This document shows positions 1 through 6,860 of a DNA stretch of 10,575 bases, piece after piece. Both the position numbers and the translations under genes were made by a program. The stretch comes from Desulfurococcales archaeon (lineage in GTDB: Archaea > Thermoproteota > Thermoprotei_A > Sulfolobales > Fervidicoccaceae): the NCBI GenBank assembly GCA_027048265.1, contig JALTXS010000162.1, positions 1-10,575 of the forward strand. Direction: 5' to 3'. The notes below the pieces were generated by a model that was given only the letters and a program-made list of their open reading frames with translations, did no database searches and was not told the origin of the DNA. Numbering within the stretch: the first letter of the stretch is position 1; each line of letters starts with the position of its first letter.

Positions 1-653
1 TACAAGGCGAGCATGGGCAGGACCCCCAAACCATAAGGGTCATATTCGACCACAGCCTCGCTCCAGGGTTCTTCGCATGGCTGGTCCCCCTCTCCCCCGA
101 CACGATGATAGCAGGCCTCGCCTCCAGCACCCCCGGGGAGCTTAGAAGGGGTCTCAGGAGGCTCCTGGAAGAAAAACTCCCCCCCAGCGTGAGCCTAATG
201 GAAGCCTACGGGGGCCCCGTGAACAGGGGTCCCCCCCTCAAAATGCTAGGGGCGGGCAGGGTCCTCCTAACAGGTGACGCGGGGGTCCTTGTAAAGCCCG
301 TGACCGGGGGAGGCCTCTACCCCGTGGCACACATAACCAACCCCAAGGGGGAGGAGAAGGGAAAGGGATGCTCCGGGGCATTCGATCTCCTTAGTAAAAG
401 AACCCTTAGAATGGCGTCCAGGCTGAGACTCCACTACAGGGTGGCCCGCCTCCTCCACGAGCCCCGTAACCAGGGCCTGATAGACAGGGCTATTGAGGAG
501 GCCGCTAAGGCAAGGCTGGGGGAGGTCATTGGGCAGAAGATGGGGTTTGACGACCACCACCTGCTCGCAAGGACTGTGATGGCCCGCCCCCTCCTCGCCC
601 TGAAGCTTGTGATTATAGCAGGTCCCCGTGCGCTCAGCCTCCTTGTAGGATGA
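1..653 (+). CDS. Geranylgeranyl reductase family FAD-dependent oxidoreductase, 3' part
   Basis: The reading frame is open to the left edge, so the gene starts outside the window; the first complete codon is at 3. The visible C-terminal part has an aromatic PGFFAWLVP stretch, typical of the substrate side of geranylgeranyl reductases, and GRVLLTGDAG...VKPVTGGGLY, the C-terminal FAD-binding motif (GDA..G..KP.TGGG). Members of this family saturate the isoprenoid chains of archaeal ether lipids (or menaquinone side chains) using FAD at the membrane. The stretch just after TGGGLY (about nt 320-390) is polar and Lys/Gly-rich (PKGEEKGKGCSG), where relatives usually have a hydrophobic Ala-rich helix. 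The other two frames have stops nearby and do not restore the family pattern, so I do not call a frameshift. The stop is TGA at 651-653, followed by A-rich non-coding DNA. Family assignment is good; the exact substrate is not decidable from this part. Confidence 0.85.
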   Translation, partial: QGEHGQDPQTIRVIFDHSLAPGFFAWLVPLSPDTMIAGLASSTPGELRRGLRRLLEEKLPPSVSLMEAYGGPVNRGPPLKMLGAGRVLLTGDAGVLVKPVTGGGLYPVAHITNPKGEEKGKGCSGAFDLLSKRTLRMASRLRLHYRVARLLHEPRNQGLIDRAIEEAAKARLGEVIGQKMGFDDHHLLARTVMARPLLALKLVIIAGPRALSLLVG

Positions 654-735
654 AACGAGGAGTAACGAAGTAAAGCTAAAGAAAAACGAAGAATAGTGTA
701 AAGTAATATTGTTCCAGTTAAATAGGGTGCATAAT

Positions 736-763
736 CATATGCAAAGCGTATGAGTTTATAATT
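736..763 (+). promoter_or_regulatory. Promoter of the PaREP1-like gene with an adjacent dyad
   Basis: An archaeal TATA-box-like TTTATAATT lies at 755-763, so transcription should start roughly 25 nt downstream, at or just before the ATG at 781 (leaderless or nearly so). Directly upstream is an imperfect inverted repeat, CATATGC (736-742) and GCGTATG (746-752), with one mismatch and a 3-nt centre. It covers the usual BRE position and could be a regulator site. TATA and dyad are visible; their function is inferred. Confidence 0.55.
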
Positions 764-780
764 ACACCAGGTGCGGATGC

Positions 781-1407
781 ATGGAACAAGTTAGGACCAG
801 CCCTGAGAGAGTGATTGTCCCCCAGCAAGGCGACCTTGCGGGGGCTATGCGCCTTGCTAGGATAAGGATGCTGCACTCTCTAGAGGAGCTGGTTCAAGCA
901 CTAAAAATTATTGATAAGGAAGAAGGAGGCGTCCTGCGTAACGCGGCGGGAAAGGTCTTCCTCTCCTGGAAAAACCTCATAGGCGTGCTTCTGGGGCTTA
1001 GTGTGGAGGAGATAGACAAGCTCCTGCTGCTCAAGAGTGAGGAGCAACGAGATTATTTCTGGAAGAGCCTATTACCCTACATCCCAACGGGCAAGCTACT
1101 AAAGATAGTAGAGGAACTACTCAAAGGAACACGGTGGGCAGACAAGGGATTAGAGTATGCCAATAGGGTGGCCCTTGCGCTTCACCAGTTCGAGTACAAT
1201 GGCCCCAGTACTGACCCTGAGGTCAGCATATACCCCGACAACGCCACAGCGGCCCGGGACATCCTGTGGCTCGCTGGGTACATCCTAGAACTCGTTGAAA
1301 AGCACGTGAAGCCCGAGATGCAGGAGAAGGGCCTCTGGGACCCTGAGCACGAGGAGCTTCTCCGCAGGGCTAAGGATCTGCTCAGGTACATTGTCGGCAG
1401 AGGCTAG
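781..1407 (+). CDS. PaREP1-like all-helical protein of unknown function
   Basis: This 208-aa soluble protein has no signal peptide or membrane segment and should be nearly all alpha-helical. Two features recall the crenarchaeal PaREP1/HEPN-like proteins: an RNAAGKVFLSWK segment (residues 53-64), like the RN.AGKAFQAWK pattern of that group, and ALALHQFEYNG (131-141), like their LH..FYEG element. R129 and H135 form an R-x5-H spacing, within the range of HEPN ribonuclease motifs, but this alone does not show RNase activity. The ATG at 781 is chosen because a TATA box lies about 25 bp upstream, suggesting a leaderless mRNA; no Shine-Dalgarno is needed or obvious. The codons are somewhat richer in A than those of its GC-rich neighbours. 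It is not obviously operonic: the upstream gene ends 127 bp earlier and the next gene is convergent. That it is a gene is near certain; the family is a recollection-based guess. Confidence 0.8.
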   Translation: MEQVRTSPERVIVPQQGDLAGAMRLARIRMLHSLEELVQALKIIDKEEGGVLRNAAGKVFLSWKNLIGVLLGLSVEEIDKLLLLKSEEQRDYFWKSLLPYIPTGKLLKIVEELLKGTRWADKGLEYANRVALALHQFEYNGPSTDPEVSIYPDNATAARDILWLAGYILELVEKHVKPEMQEKGLWDPEHEELLRRAKDLLRYIVGRG

Positions 1408-1460
1408 AAGAAAGAAGGGTGCCTAGGAGTAGTTTATTGCTCGTAGAAGTTGTTGGGTTT

Positions 1461-1533
1461 CCCCCGCCTGACCGATCCACCCTCATCTTCATCCACCGCC
1501 CGGGTGTCTCAGTGGACGTGAGACCGGCGGGGG
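1461..1533. other. Stem-closed 73-nt intergenic element between convergent genes
   Basis: CCCCCGCC (1461-1468) pairs perfectly with GGCGGGGG (1526-1533), closing a 73-nt segment. Inside it, GTCTCA (1506-1511) pairs with TGAGAC (1519-1524) around a 7-nt loop, ending one base before the outer stem. The remaining part carries a direct repeat, ATCCACC, at 1475-1481 and 1491-1497. The size and arm layout recall a tRNA, but there is no TTCRA T-loop on either strand. The element lies between two convergent stops (1407 and 1560), so it may be a bidirectional transcript-end structure or an unannotated small RNA. Either strand could carry it. Confidence 0.4.
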
Positions 1534-1543
1534 CGTGTAATAT

Positions 1544-1562
1544 TAAGGGCCTTGTGCCCTTA
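1544..1562 (-). terminator. Hairpin overlapping the dehydrogenase stop codon
   Basis: TAAGGGC (1544-1550) and GCCCTTA (1556-1562) are perfect 7-bp arms around a 5-nt loop. On the minus strand the distal arm contains the TAA stop of the dehydrogenase gene, so its mRNA would end in, or be protected by, this hairpin. There is no long T tract after it, so classical termination is uncertain. Confidence 0.4.
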
Positions 1563-2510
1563 TGAGCCTTGCACCCGGGTTGCCTTCTCGATTATCTGCC
1601 TTGCCAGCCGGAGGGACACCATGGCCTCTTCCAGGGGGACGGGAACCGGTTCGCCCGTGAGGGTTGCCTCCAGGAAGGCCCGGTCCTCGAGGAGGAGGGG
1701 CTCCCTCCACTCTTGAGTGCTCTCGCTCTGCCATCGGGGCCTGTGGAGGGAGACTTTCTGCCTCATGAAGTCAACCTGGAGTACGGCCTTGTCGCCCGTG
1801 AGTATCCATCGGCGCTCCTTGTAGGCTGTGACCCTGTTGACCTCGATGGTGGCCCTGAAGCCCTCCGCCTCCAGCGTTGCTAGCGCTAGGTCCTCGGCGT
1901 TCTCAGAGTAAACCCTCCTCACGTAGGCGTCGAGGACGCGTGGCTCGGCCTGGGTCATGTTGTAGAGGAGGTCGAGCTCGTGAGTGGCTAGGTCGAGGGT
2001 CACGCCCACGTCCATGACCCGGGTAGTGAAGGGGCCGACACGGCGGGCGTAGAGGGTTAGGAGCCTGCCTAGGCTCCCTGAGGACACTTCTTCAAGGGCG
2101 AGCCTGTAGGCGGGGTTGAACCTCTCAATGTACCCCACCATGATGTCCCCACTCTTGCTCCTCCACCTCTCCGCGAAGGCCTCTGCCTTGTCAAAGTCGC
2201 TGTCAAGGGGCTTCTCTATCAGAAGCCTCTCCACCCCCGCCTCAAGCAATTCCTCCGCCACGTCTATGTGGGTGCGGGTGGGGGTAGCCACAATGGCCAC
2301 GCTAGGCCGGGTCTCAGCAACTGCCCTGTCAAGCTCCGTGTACCCCGGGACCCCGAAGACGTTGGACGCCCTCCTCGCCGCGTGGGGGTCCCGGTCCACT
2401 ATACCCACGAGCTCAGCTTCGAGTTCCCGGGAAATCTCCCTAACCACCCGCGCGTGAGCCCGGCCCATATAGCCTGCCCCGACCACAAGGACCCTGAGCC
2501 TCTCGGACAA
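1560..2510 (-). CDS. Gfo/Idh/MocA dehydrogenase, probably UDP-GlcNAc 3-dehydrogenase-like
   Basis: This 316-aa protein has an N-terminal Rossmann NAD(P)-binding motif, GAGYMGRAH (residues 11-19), the family EKP motif (E99-K100-P101, whose Lys is normally catalytic), and a D-x3-H pair at D173 and H177 in a DVG.TLDLATHELD stretch. The string VGYIERFNPA (125-134) and ARRVGPF (155-161) match my recollection of archaeal UDP-N-acetylglucosamine 3-dehydrogenases, which oxidise the sugar nucleotide on the way to amino sugars for N-glycans or lipids. The substrate is therefore a reasoned guess; another sugar-nucleotide dehydrogenase is possible. The start is TTG at 2508-2510. No other ATG/GTG/TTG exists in frame before the upstream stop, and a G-rich stretch (GGATGGGGCGGC on the minus strand) precedes it. 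The gene is transcribed away from pheS; an STT3 gene lies at the right edge of the window. Confidence 0.88.
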   Translation of the reverse strand: MSERLRVLVVGAGYMGRAHARVVREISRELEAELVGIVDRDPHAARRASNVFGVPGYTELDRAVAETRPSVAIVATPTRTHIDVAEELLEAGVERLLIEKPLDSDFDKAEAFAERWRSKSGDIMVGYIERFNPAYRLALEEVSSGSLGRLLTLYARRVGPFTTRVMDVGVTLDLATHELDLLYNMTQAEPRVLDAYVRRVYSENAEDLALATLEAEGFRATIEVNRVTAYKERRWILTGDKAVLQVDFMRQKVSLHRPRWQSESTQEWREPLLLEDRAFLEATLTGEPVPVPLEEAMVSLRLARQIIEKATRVQGS

Positions 2511-2521
2511 GCCGCCCCATC

Positions 2522-2539
2522 CGCCACGCGGTTGTGGCG
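2522..2539. promoter_or_regulatory. Perfect dyad in the divergent promoter
   Basis: CGCCAC (2522-2527) and GTGGCG (2534-2539) form a perfect inverted repeat with a 6-nt spacer. It sits between the minus-strand TATA box and the expected start of the dehydrogenase transcript, a position suited to a repressor. It could also be chance in GC-rich DNA. Confidence 0.35.
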
Positions 2540-2543
2540 CGAA

Positions 2544-2552
2544 ACATTATAG
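2544..2552 (-). promoter_or_regulatory. TATA box of the dehydrogenase gene
   Basis: On the minus strand this reads CTATAATGT. A transcript starting about 25 nt downstream (near 2522) would have a leader of roughly 12 nt made mainly of the G-rich ribosome-binding stretch before the TTG start. Confidence 0.5.
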
Positions 2553-2562
2553 ACGGCCCCGG

Positions 2563-2571
2563 TAATATATT
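2563..2571 (+). promoter_or_regulatory. TATA box of the pheS-pheT operon
   Basis: TAATATATT lies about 35 bp before the chosen TTG start of pheS. Initiation near 2592 would give a leader of about 11 nt, beginning at the GGGGAGG ribosome-binding site. An upstream in-frame GTG at 2534 lies before this TATA box and so would not be in the mRNA. Confidence 0.55.
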
Positions 2572-2602
2572 CAAACCATCCCACGGGTCTCGGGGAGGCG
2601 CC

Positions 2603-4141
2603 TTGGAGGAGGACAAGGGACTGGCCAAGACACTAGTGCTCACGGATAACGAGAGGAGGGTTCTGTCGAGCATCATAAACCTGGGGGGAACAGCCTGGGT
2701 AGAGGACCTCTCGAGCGCAACCGGGCTCCCACAGTCAACAGTAATGAGCGTGCTCGAGCTCCTCAAGAGCAAGGGCCTGGTGAAGGAGGAAAGCATTTAC
2801 AGGGAGGAGTACCGGGCCACCCCGCAGGGCCTTAAGGCCTTGGGAGAGGGCTTTCCCGAAGAGAAGCTCATAAAACTCCTCCTCCAGCACAATGGGGAGC
2901 TGGAAGTCAGGAGAGCCCGTGAGCTCTTGGGCGAAGAAACATCCATAGCGATAGGGGAGGCGCGCAAGAGAGGAGCCGTGGCAATACAGGGGGGTGTTAT
3001 AAGGCTTCTCAAAGCCCCCCTGGAGGCCATTGGGGAGGAGAAGGAGCTCCTACGAGCCATAAGTGAGGGGAAGGAACCCCCCGGGGGCAGGGAGGGTCTT
3101 ATTGAGAGCCTCCGGAGGAGGGGCCTGGTCGAGAAAAGGATGCGCAGGAGGACAAGGGTCACAGCAGTGATGCCCCTAGCCAAGAAAGTTCTGGAGGAGA
3201 GCGTCACCGCCGTCGCCCGCCTTACGGGGGAGGACATTGTGAGCGGGCGTTGGAGGACACTGGTGCTGAAGGACTACAACGTGGAGGCCGAGCCCCCTCT
3301 CCTCTTCCCCGGGGAGAGGCACTTCCTCATACGCTTCATAGACCTTGTGCGCAGGATTATGTTTGAGATGGGCTTTACAGAGGTCCGGGGCCCCATAGTG
3401 GTGGAGGAGTTCTGGAACTTTGACGCCCTCTTCCAGGCCCAGGATCACCCAAGCAGGGAGATTCACGACACCTTCTGGGTACAGCACGAGCCCGGGGGCA
3501 TAAGGGCGCCTCCCGAGGTTATAGAGCGGACACGTAGGGTGCACGAGACCGGAGGAGACTCGGGGAGCAGGGGCTGGGGCGGCTCCTGGGACCCCAGGGT
3601 AGCGGCTCGTCTCATTCTGAGGACCCAGACAACTAGCGTCACGGTAAGGGCTCTCGCCGATCGCCCTATGGTTCCATTCCGCATATTTACCGTAGGTAAG
3701 GTCTACAGGCCGGATGCGATAGACGCTAGGCACCTTCCCGAGTTTTACCAGCTCGATGGAATAATGAGCGAGCCGGGAATGGACTTCTCCAGGCTCCTTG
3801 GCATGCTGAAGGAGTTCTTCAACAGGCTCGGGTTCGAGAAGGTTCGCTTCAAGCCCGCCTACTTCCCCTTCACCGAGCCCAGTGTGGAGGGCTATGTTTG
3901 GATGGAGGGCAAGGGATGGGTCGAGGTCTTCGGCGCGGGTATGTTCAGGCCTGAGATACTCGAGATAGCTGGGGTGGAGGAGAACGTGGGGGCCTGGGGG
4001 ATAGGCCTGGACAGGATAGCGATGAAGTTCCTAGAAGTCGAGGACATAAGGCTCCTCTACACACGCAACGTGAACCAGGCCCGCGAGCTCTCCACCCGCC
4101 TCCGCAGGCTAGAGCACAGGCTCCTTGGCGAGAGGAGGTGA
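2603..4141 (+). CDS. pheS: Phenylalanyl-tRNA synthetase alpha subunit
   Basis: This is the catalytic alpha subunit of the (alpha-beta)2 class II synthetase that charges tRNA-Phe in the cytoplasm. From the TTG at 2603 it is 512 aa, normal for archaeal PheS. The N-terminal part (about 1-90) is a winged-helix segment starting with LTDNERRVL; further helical/winged units follow to about 220. The catalytic core shows the EFWNFDALFQAQDHP region (about 268-282), TQTTSV (near 342), VYRPDAIDARHLPEF (class II motif 2, about 366-380) and GIGLDRIAMKFL (motif 3, near 466-477). The frame extends upstream to a GTG at 2534, but that codon lies upstream of the TATA box. TTG 2603 has GGGGAGG 4 nt before it and gives LEEDKGLAK as a natural N-terminus. 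pheT follows after 7 nt, so both subunits come from one mRNA. Confidence 0.96.
   Translation: MEEDKGLAKTLVLTDNERRVLSSIINLGGTAWVEDLSSATGLPQSTVMSVLELLKSKGLVKEESIYREEYRATPQGLKALGEGFPEEKLIKLLLQHNGELEVRRARELLGEETSIAIGEARKRGAVAIQGGVIRLLKAPLEAIGEEKELLRAISEGKEPPGGREGLIESLRRRGLVEKRMRRRTRVTAVMPLAKKVLEESVTAVARLTGEDIVSGRWRTLVLKDYNVEAEPPLLFPGERHFLIRFIDLVRRIMFEMGFTEVRGPIVVEEFWNFDALFQAQDHPSREIHDTFWVQHEPGGIRAPPEVIERTRRVHETGGDSGSRGWGGSWDPRVAARLILRTQTTSVTVRALADRPMVPFRIFTVGKVYRPDAIDARHLPEFYQLDGIMSEPGMDFSRLLGMLKEFFNRLGFEKVRFKPAYFPFTEPSVEGYVWMEGKGWVEVFGAGMFRPEILEIAGVEENVGAWGIGLDRIAMKFLEVEDIRLLYTRNVNQARELSTRLRRLEHRLLGERR
4132..4141 (+). promoter_or_regulatory. Shine-Dalgarno site of pheT inside the pheS stop
   Basis: GAGGAGGTGA is a strong match to the archaeal anti-Shine-Dalgarno and ends with the TGA stop of pheS. 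It is 7 nt from the ATG at 4149, which fixes the pheT start there and suggests translational coupling. Confidence 0.8.
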
Positions 4142-4148
4142 GCCAGGC

Positions 4149-5804
4149 ATGCCGGTGGTGAGGTTCAGCCGCTCCCGTCTCGAGGGCCTCGTGGGCAGGC
4201 CCCTGGGGGACGAGGAGCTGGGCGACATGGTCTTCAGGGTAAAGGGGGAGGTCGAGTCACTCTCCGACAAGCAGGTGGAGCTGGAGGTGACCAGCGACCG
4301 CCCCGACCTCCTTATGCCCGAGGGCCTGGCTAGGGCCCTCCGGGGCCTCCTGGGCGTGGAGGTGGGCCTCCCCCGGCTCCGCGTCTCGGGGGACACTGGT
4401 ATCATGCTCAGGGTCGAGAGAGTACCAAGCCGCCCCTACATAGGAGTCGCGGTTGTCTACGACTACCCTCTCACGGGGGGTGTTCTCGAGGAGCTTATAC
4501 AGTTCCAGGAGAAGCTCCACGTAACCGTGGGGAGGAAGAGGAGGAAGGTCGCCATAGGCATACATGACCTGGACAAGCTTCCCTCTCCCCAACTAGTCTA
4601 CAGGGAGGCCCGGCTCGACGAGAAGATGACCCCCCTCCACACGGGTAGGGTCATGAGCATCGCCGAGACCCTCTCCCAGACCGAGCAGGGGAGGGAGTAT
4701 GGGACGATAAGCCTTAGGGACGACTCCCTGCACCCCGCCATATTCTCAGGGGGCGAGATAATCAGCCTCCCCCCCGTTATAAACTCGGATGTGACGCGCC
4801 TCGAGCCTGGGACTCGGAACCTCCTAATAGACGTGACGGGGACAGACCGTGAGGCAGTCTATAAGACCCTAGACCTCCTGACAAGCACCCTTGCGGAGAG
4901 GAGGCCTGCCGCGATTGGGCGCATAAAGGTCGAGCTGCCCACGGGGGAGATGGAGCACCACCCCCTCCTGGAGAGGGGGACCCTGGAGGCCAGCGTCGAC
5001 TACGTGAACCGGAGCCTAGGCACCAGCCTAACCGGAGAGGAGGCGGCAGAGAGGCTGGAGAGGATGCGCTGGGAGGCCCACGTCGATGGGGGGACGATAA
5101 GGGCCACTTACCCCGAGTACCGGCTGGACATACTACACCCCATAGACCTTGTAGAGGACATCGCAATGGCCCAAGGATATGACCGCCTCCCACTGACGCC
5201 TCCGAGGGAGATGCTCCGGCCCCGAGAGGACCCCCTGGAGAGGCTCTCGAGAGAGGCATCCGAGCTGGCCGCGGGCATGGGCTTCATGGAGATGCACACC
5301 TTCACCCTCGTGCCCTCCTGGATTAACGAGGAGTACCTCCCCCCACGCAGAGAGCCCGTGAGGCTTGTCAATCCCATAAGCGCGGAGATGGCCCAGTTCA
5401 GGGCCAGCATGGTGCCCAGCCTCCTGCTCACGCTGAGGGAGAGCCAGGGGGCTAGGCTCCCCCTAAGGATACACGAGGTGGGCACGGTGGCCACGGTATC
5501 CCAACGTGGTGGCGTTCTTGAGGAGACCCTGAGCCTGGGCATGGCTGTGATGGACGACAGCGTAAGCTTCGAGGACATTCAGGCGCCCGTCTACGCCCTG
5601 GTAAGGGCCCTGGGCCTCAGGCCCTCTACTGAGAAGAGGGACCACCCGGGCTTCATAAGGGGGAGGAGCGCCAACCTTCTGGTGAACAGTGTTCTCGCGG
5701 GGAGGGTGGGCGAGGTGTCCCCCGCGGTGCTTGAGAGGCTTGGGATAAAGTATCCCGTGGCGGTGGCTGAGCTCGACCTCTCCAAGGTTCTAGGATTCCT
5801 CTGA
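4149..5804 (+). CDS. pheT: Phenylalanyl-tRNA synthetase beta subunit
   Basis: This 551-aa protein is the structural and proofreading subunit that pairs with PheS; in this family the B3/B4 domain hydrolyses mischarged Tyr-tRNA-Phe. It starts MPVVRFSRSRLEGLVG, like other archaeal PheT proteins. The B3/B4 region spans roughly residues 90-250 and includes PPVINSDVTRL near 207-217. The B5 domain (about 258-350) carries YRLDILHPIDLVEDIAMAQGYD, whose acidic residues form the conserved B5 signature. The C-terminal third is the catalytic-like domain that lacks class II activity. Length and domain order are those of the short archaeal/eukaryotic type, without the bacterial N-terminal EMAP/B1 extension. 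The ATG at 4149 is chosen over an in-frame TTG at 4125 because of the strong ribosome-binding site at 4132-4141. Confidence 0.96.
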   Translation: MPVVRFSRSRLEGLVGRPLGDEELGDMVFRVKGEVESLSDKQVELEVTSDRPDLLMPEGLARALRGLLGVEVGLPRLRVSGDTGIMLRVERVPSRPYIGVAVVYDYPLTGGVLEELIQFQEKLHVTVGRKRRKVAIGIHDLDKLPSPQLVYREARLDEKMTPLHTGRVMSIAETLSQTEQGREYGTISLRDDSLHPAIFSGGEIISLPPVINSDVTRLEPGTRNLLIDVTGTDREAVYKTLDLLTSTLAERRPAAIGRIKVELPTGEMEHHPLLERGTLEASVDYVNRSLGTSLTGEEAAERLERMRWEAHVDGGTIRATYPEYRLDILHPIDLVEDIAMAQGYDRLPLTPPREMLRPREDPLERLSREASELAAGMGFMEMHTFTLVPSWINEEYLPPRREPVRLVNPISAEMAQFRASMVPSLLLTLRESQGARLPLRIHEVGTVATVSQRGGVLEETLSLGMAVMDDSVSFEDIQAPVYALVRALGLRPSTEKRDHPGFIRGRSANLLVNSVLAGRVGEVSPAVLERLGIKYPVAVAELDLSKVLGFL

Positions 5805-5818
5805 GCCCCCGGGTTCCC

Positions 5819-5839
5819 TCCTATTTCTTTTCCTCCCTT
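5819..5839 (+). terminator. Pyrimidine/T-rich tract after pheT
   Basis: CCTATTTCTTTTCCTCCCTTC starts 14 nt after the pheT stop. Archaeal RNA polymerase often terminates at T-rich runs without a hairpin. The tract also encodes the Lys-rich C-terminus of argF on the other strand, so it may be T-rich only for that reason. Confidence 0.35.
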
Positions 5840-6771
5840 CTGGTGTAGAGGTAGTACAAGAGGGCCTTCTGTATGTGCAGACGGTTCTCGGCCTGATCCC
5901 AGACTACACTATTAGGCCCGTCGATGACCTCATCGGTGACCTCCTGCCCCCTGTGGGCGGGGAGGCAGTGCATGAAAATGTAGCTCCCCCCAACATTCTC
6001 CAACAGTTCTGTGTTAACCTGGTAGGGGTTCATTAGCCTCAGCCTCTCACCGGCCTCCTCCTCCCGGCCCATGCTCACCCACACGTCAGTGTAAACAACG
6101 TTGGCCCCCCGCACCGCCTCCACAGGGTCCTCGGTGAGCCTTATCACTGCCCCGCTTTCGCTAGCGAGCTGCCGGGCCTTGGAGAGCACGTCCTCTTCGG
6201 GCCAGAACCTCTGCGGGGCGGCTACGCGTATCTCGAGCCCGAGGGCGGCAGCGGCCAATAGCAGGCTGTAGAGGACGTTGTCCGTCCCGTCGCCTAGGAA
6301 AGCGATTCGGGCCCCCTCGAGGCTTCCGAGCTTCTCCTTTATGGTCATGAGGTCTCCCAGAACCTGGACCGGGTGCTCCCTGTCGCTCAGGGCATTTATT
6401 ACCGGGACGCTAGAGTATCGGGCCATCTCCTCTAGGTGAGCGTGTTTCTTGACGCGGGCTATTATGCCGTCGACATAGCGTGAGAGCACCCGGGCGGTGT
6501 CGGCGACGGTTTCTCCACGTGCTAGCTGTAGCTCGCTCGCGTAGAGTATCACGGGATGTCCCCCAAGCTGCCTTATCGCGACGTCGAAGCTCACTCTGGT
6601 CCGGGTGCTGGGCTTCTCAAAGAAAACGGCAAATGACCTGTCCCGGAGGATGTCCATACTGCGCTTGCCCCTGTAGTAGTTCCTCTTCATCGATAGCCCC
6701 AGGTCTATAACTCTCTTCATCTCGCCCGGTGCTAGGTCTAGGACGCTTATGTAGTGGCGGGGCCACTTCAC
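5821..6771 (-). CDS. argF: Ornithine carbamoyltransferase
   Basis: This 316-aa cytoplasmic enzyme transfers the carbamoyl group from carbamoyl phosphate to ornithine, giving citrulline in arginine synthesis (or acting in reverse in arginine breakdown). Visible signatures: STRTRVSF (residues 55-62) for carbamoyl phosphate, HPVQ (133-136), GDGTDNV (160-166), DVWVSMG (229-235) and HCLPAHRG (268-275), the last two being the ornithine-binding loop and catalytic Cys-Leu-Pro of true OTCases. This separates it from aspartate carbamoyltransferase. HPVQ replaces the more usual HPCQ. The start is GTG at 6771: MKWPRHYISVLDL is the normal N-terminus, and the frame upstream closes within 8 codons without another start. 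It converges on pheT with a 16-bp gap. It is a single gene with its own promoter; no other arginine gene is in the window. Confidence 0.95.
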   Translation of the reverse strand: MKWPRHYISVLDLAPGEMKRVIDLGLSMKRNYYRGKRSMDILRDRSFAVFFEKPSTRTRVSFDVAIRQLGGHPVILYASELQLARGETVADTARVLSRYVDGIIARVKKHAHLEEMARYSSVPVINALSDREHPVQVLGDLMTIKEKLGSLEGARIAFLGDGTDNVLYSLLLAAAALGLEIRVAAPQRFWPEEDVLSKARQLASESGAVIRLTEDPVEAVRGANVVYTDVWVSMGREEEAGERLRLMNPYQVNTELLENVGGSYIFMHCLPAHRGQEVTDEVIDGPNSVVWDQAENRLHIQKALLYYLYTRREEKK

Positions 6772-6824
6772 GTCGGGGGCACCCCTTGAGCCTCATGGTT
6801 ACTAGAGGTCATGGGCTCCTCTTT

Positions 6825-6833
6825 GTATAAAAA
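6825..6833 (-). promoter_or_regulatory. TATA box of argF
   Basis: On the minus strand this reads TTTTTATAC. Initiation about 25 nt downstream (near 6803) gives a leader of roughly 30 nt before the GTG. The leader contains GGGG about 11 nt from the start codon but no perfect Shine-Dalgarno. Confidence 0.5.
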
Positions 6834-6860
6834 GGGTTCCTGAGGCACGTGGCTCTTTTG

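Noticed and set aside
1461..1533. A tRNA gene, suggested by the 73-nt length and acceptor-like stem
   Set aside because: No TTCRA T-loop, no D-arm A-G-GG pattern and no well-placed anticodon loop on either strand; kept only as an unidentified structured element.
2534..2602. Longer pheS starting at GTG 2534
   Set aside because: The extra 23 codons lie across the TATA box and dyad, are not typical of PheS, and the TTG at 2603 has a clear ribosome-binding site.
4777..5578. Long minus-strand ORFs opposite pheT
   Set aside because: They are Ser/Pro/Arg/Gly-rich products of GC-rich antisense frames over a certain gene.
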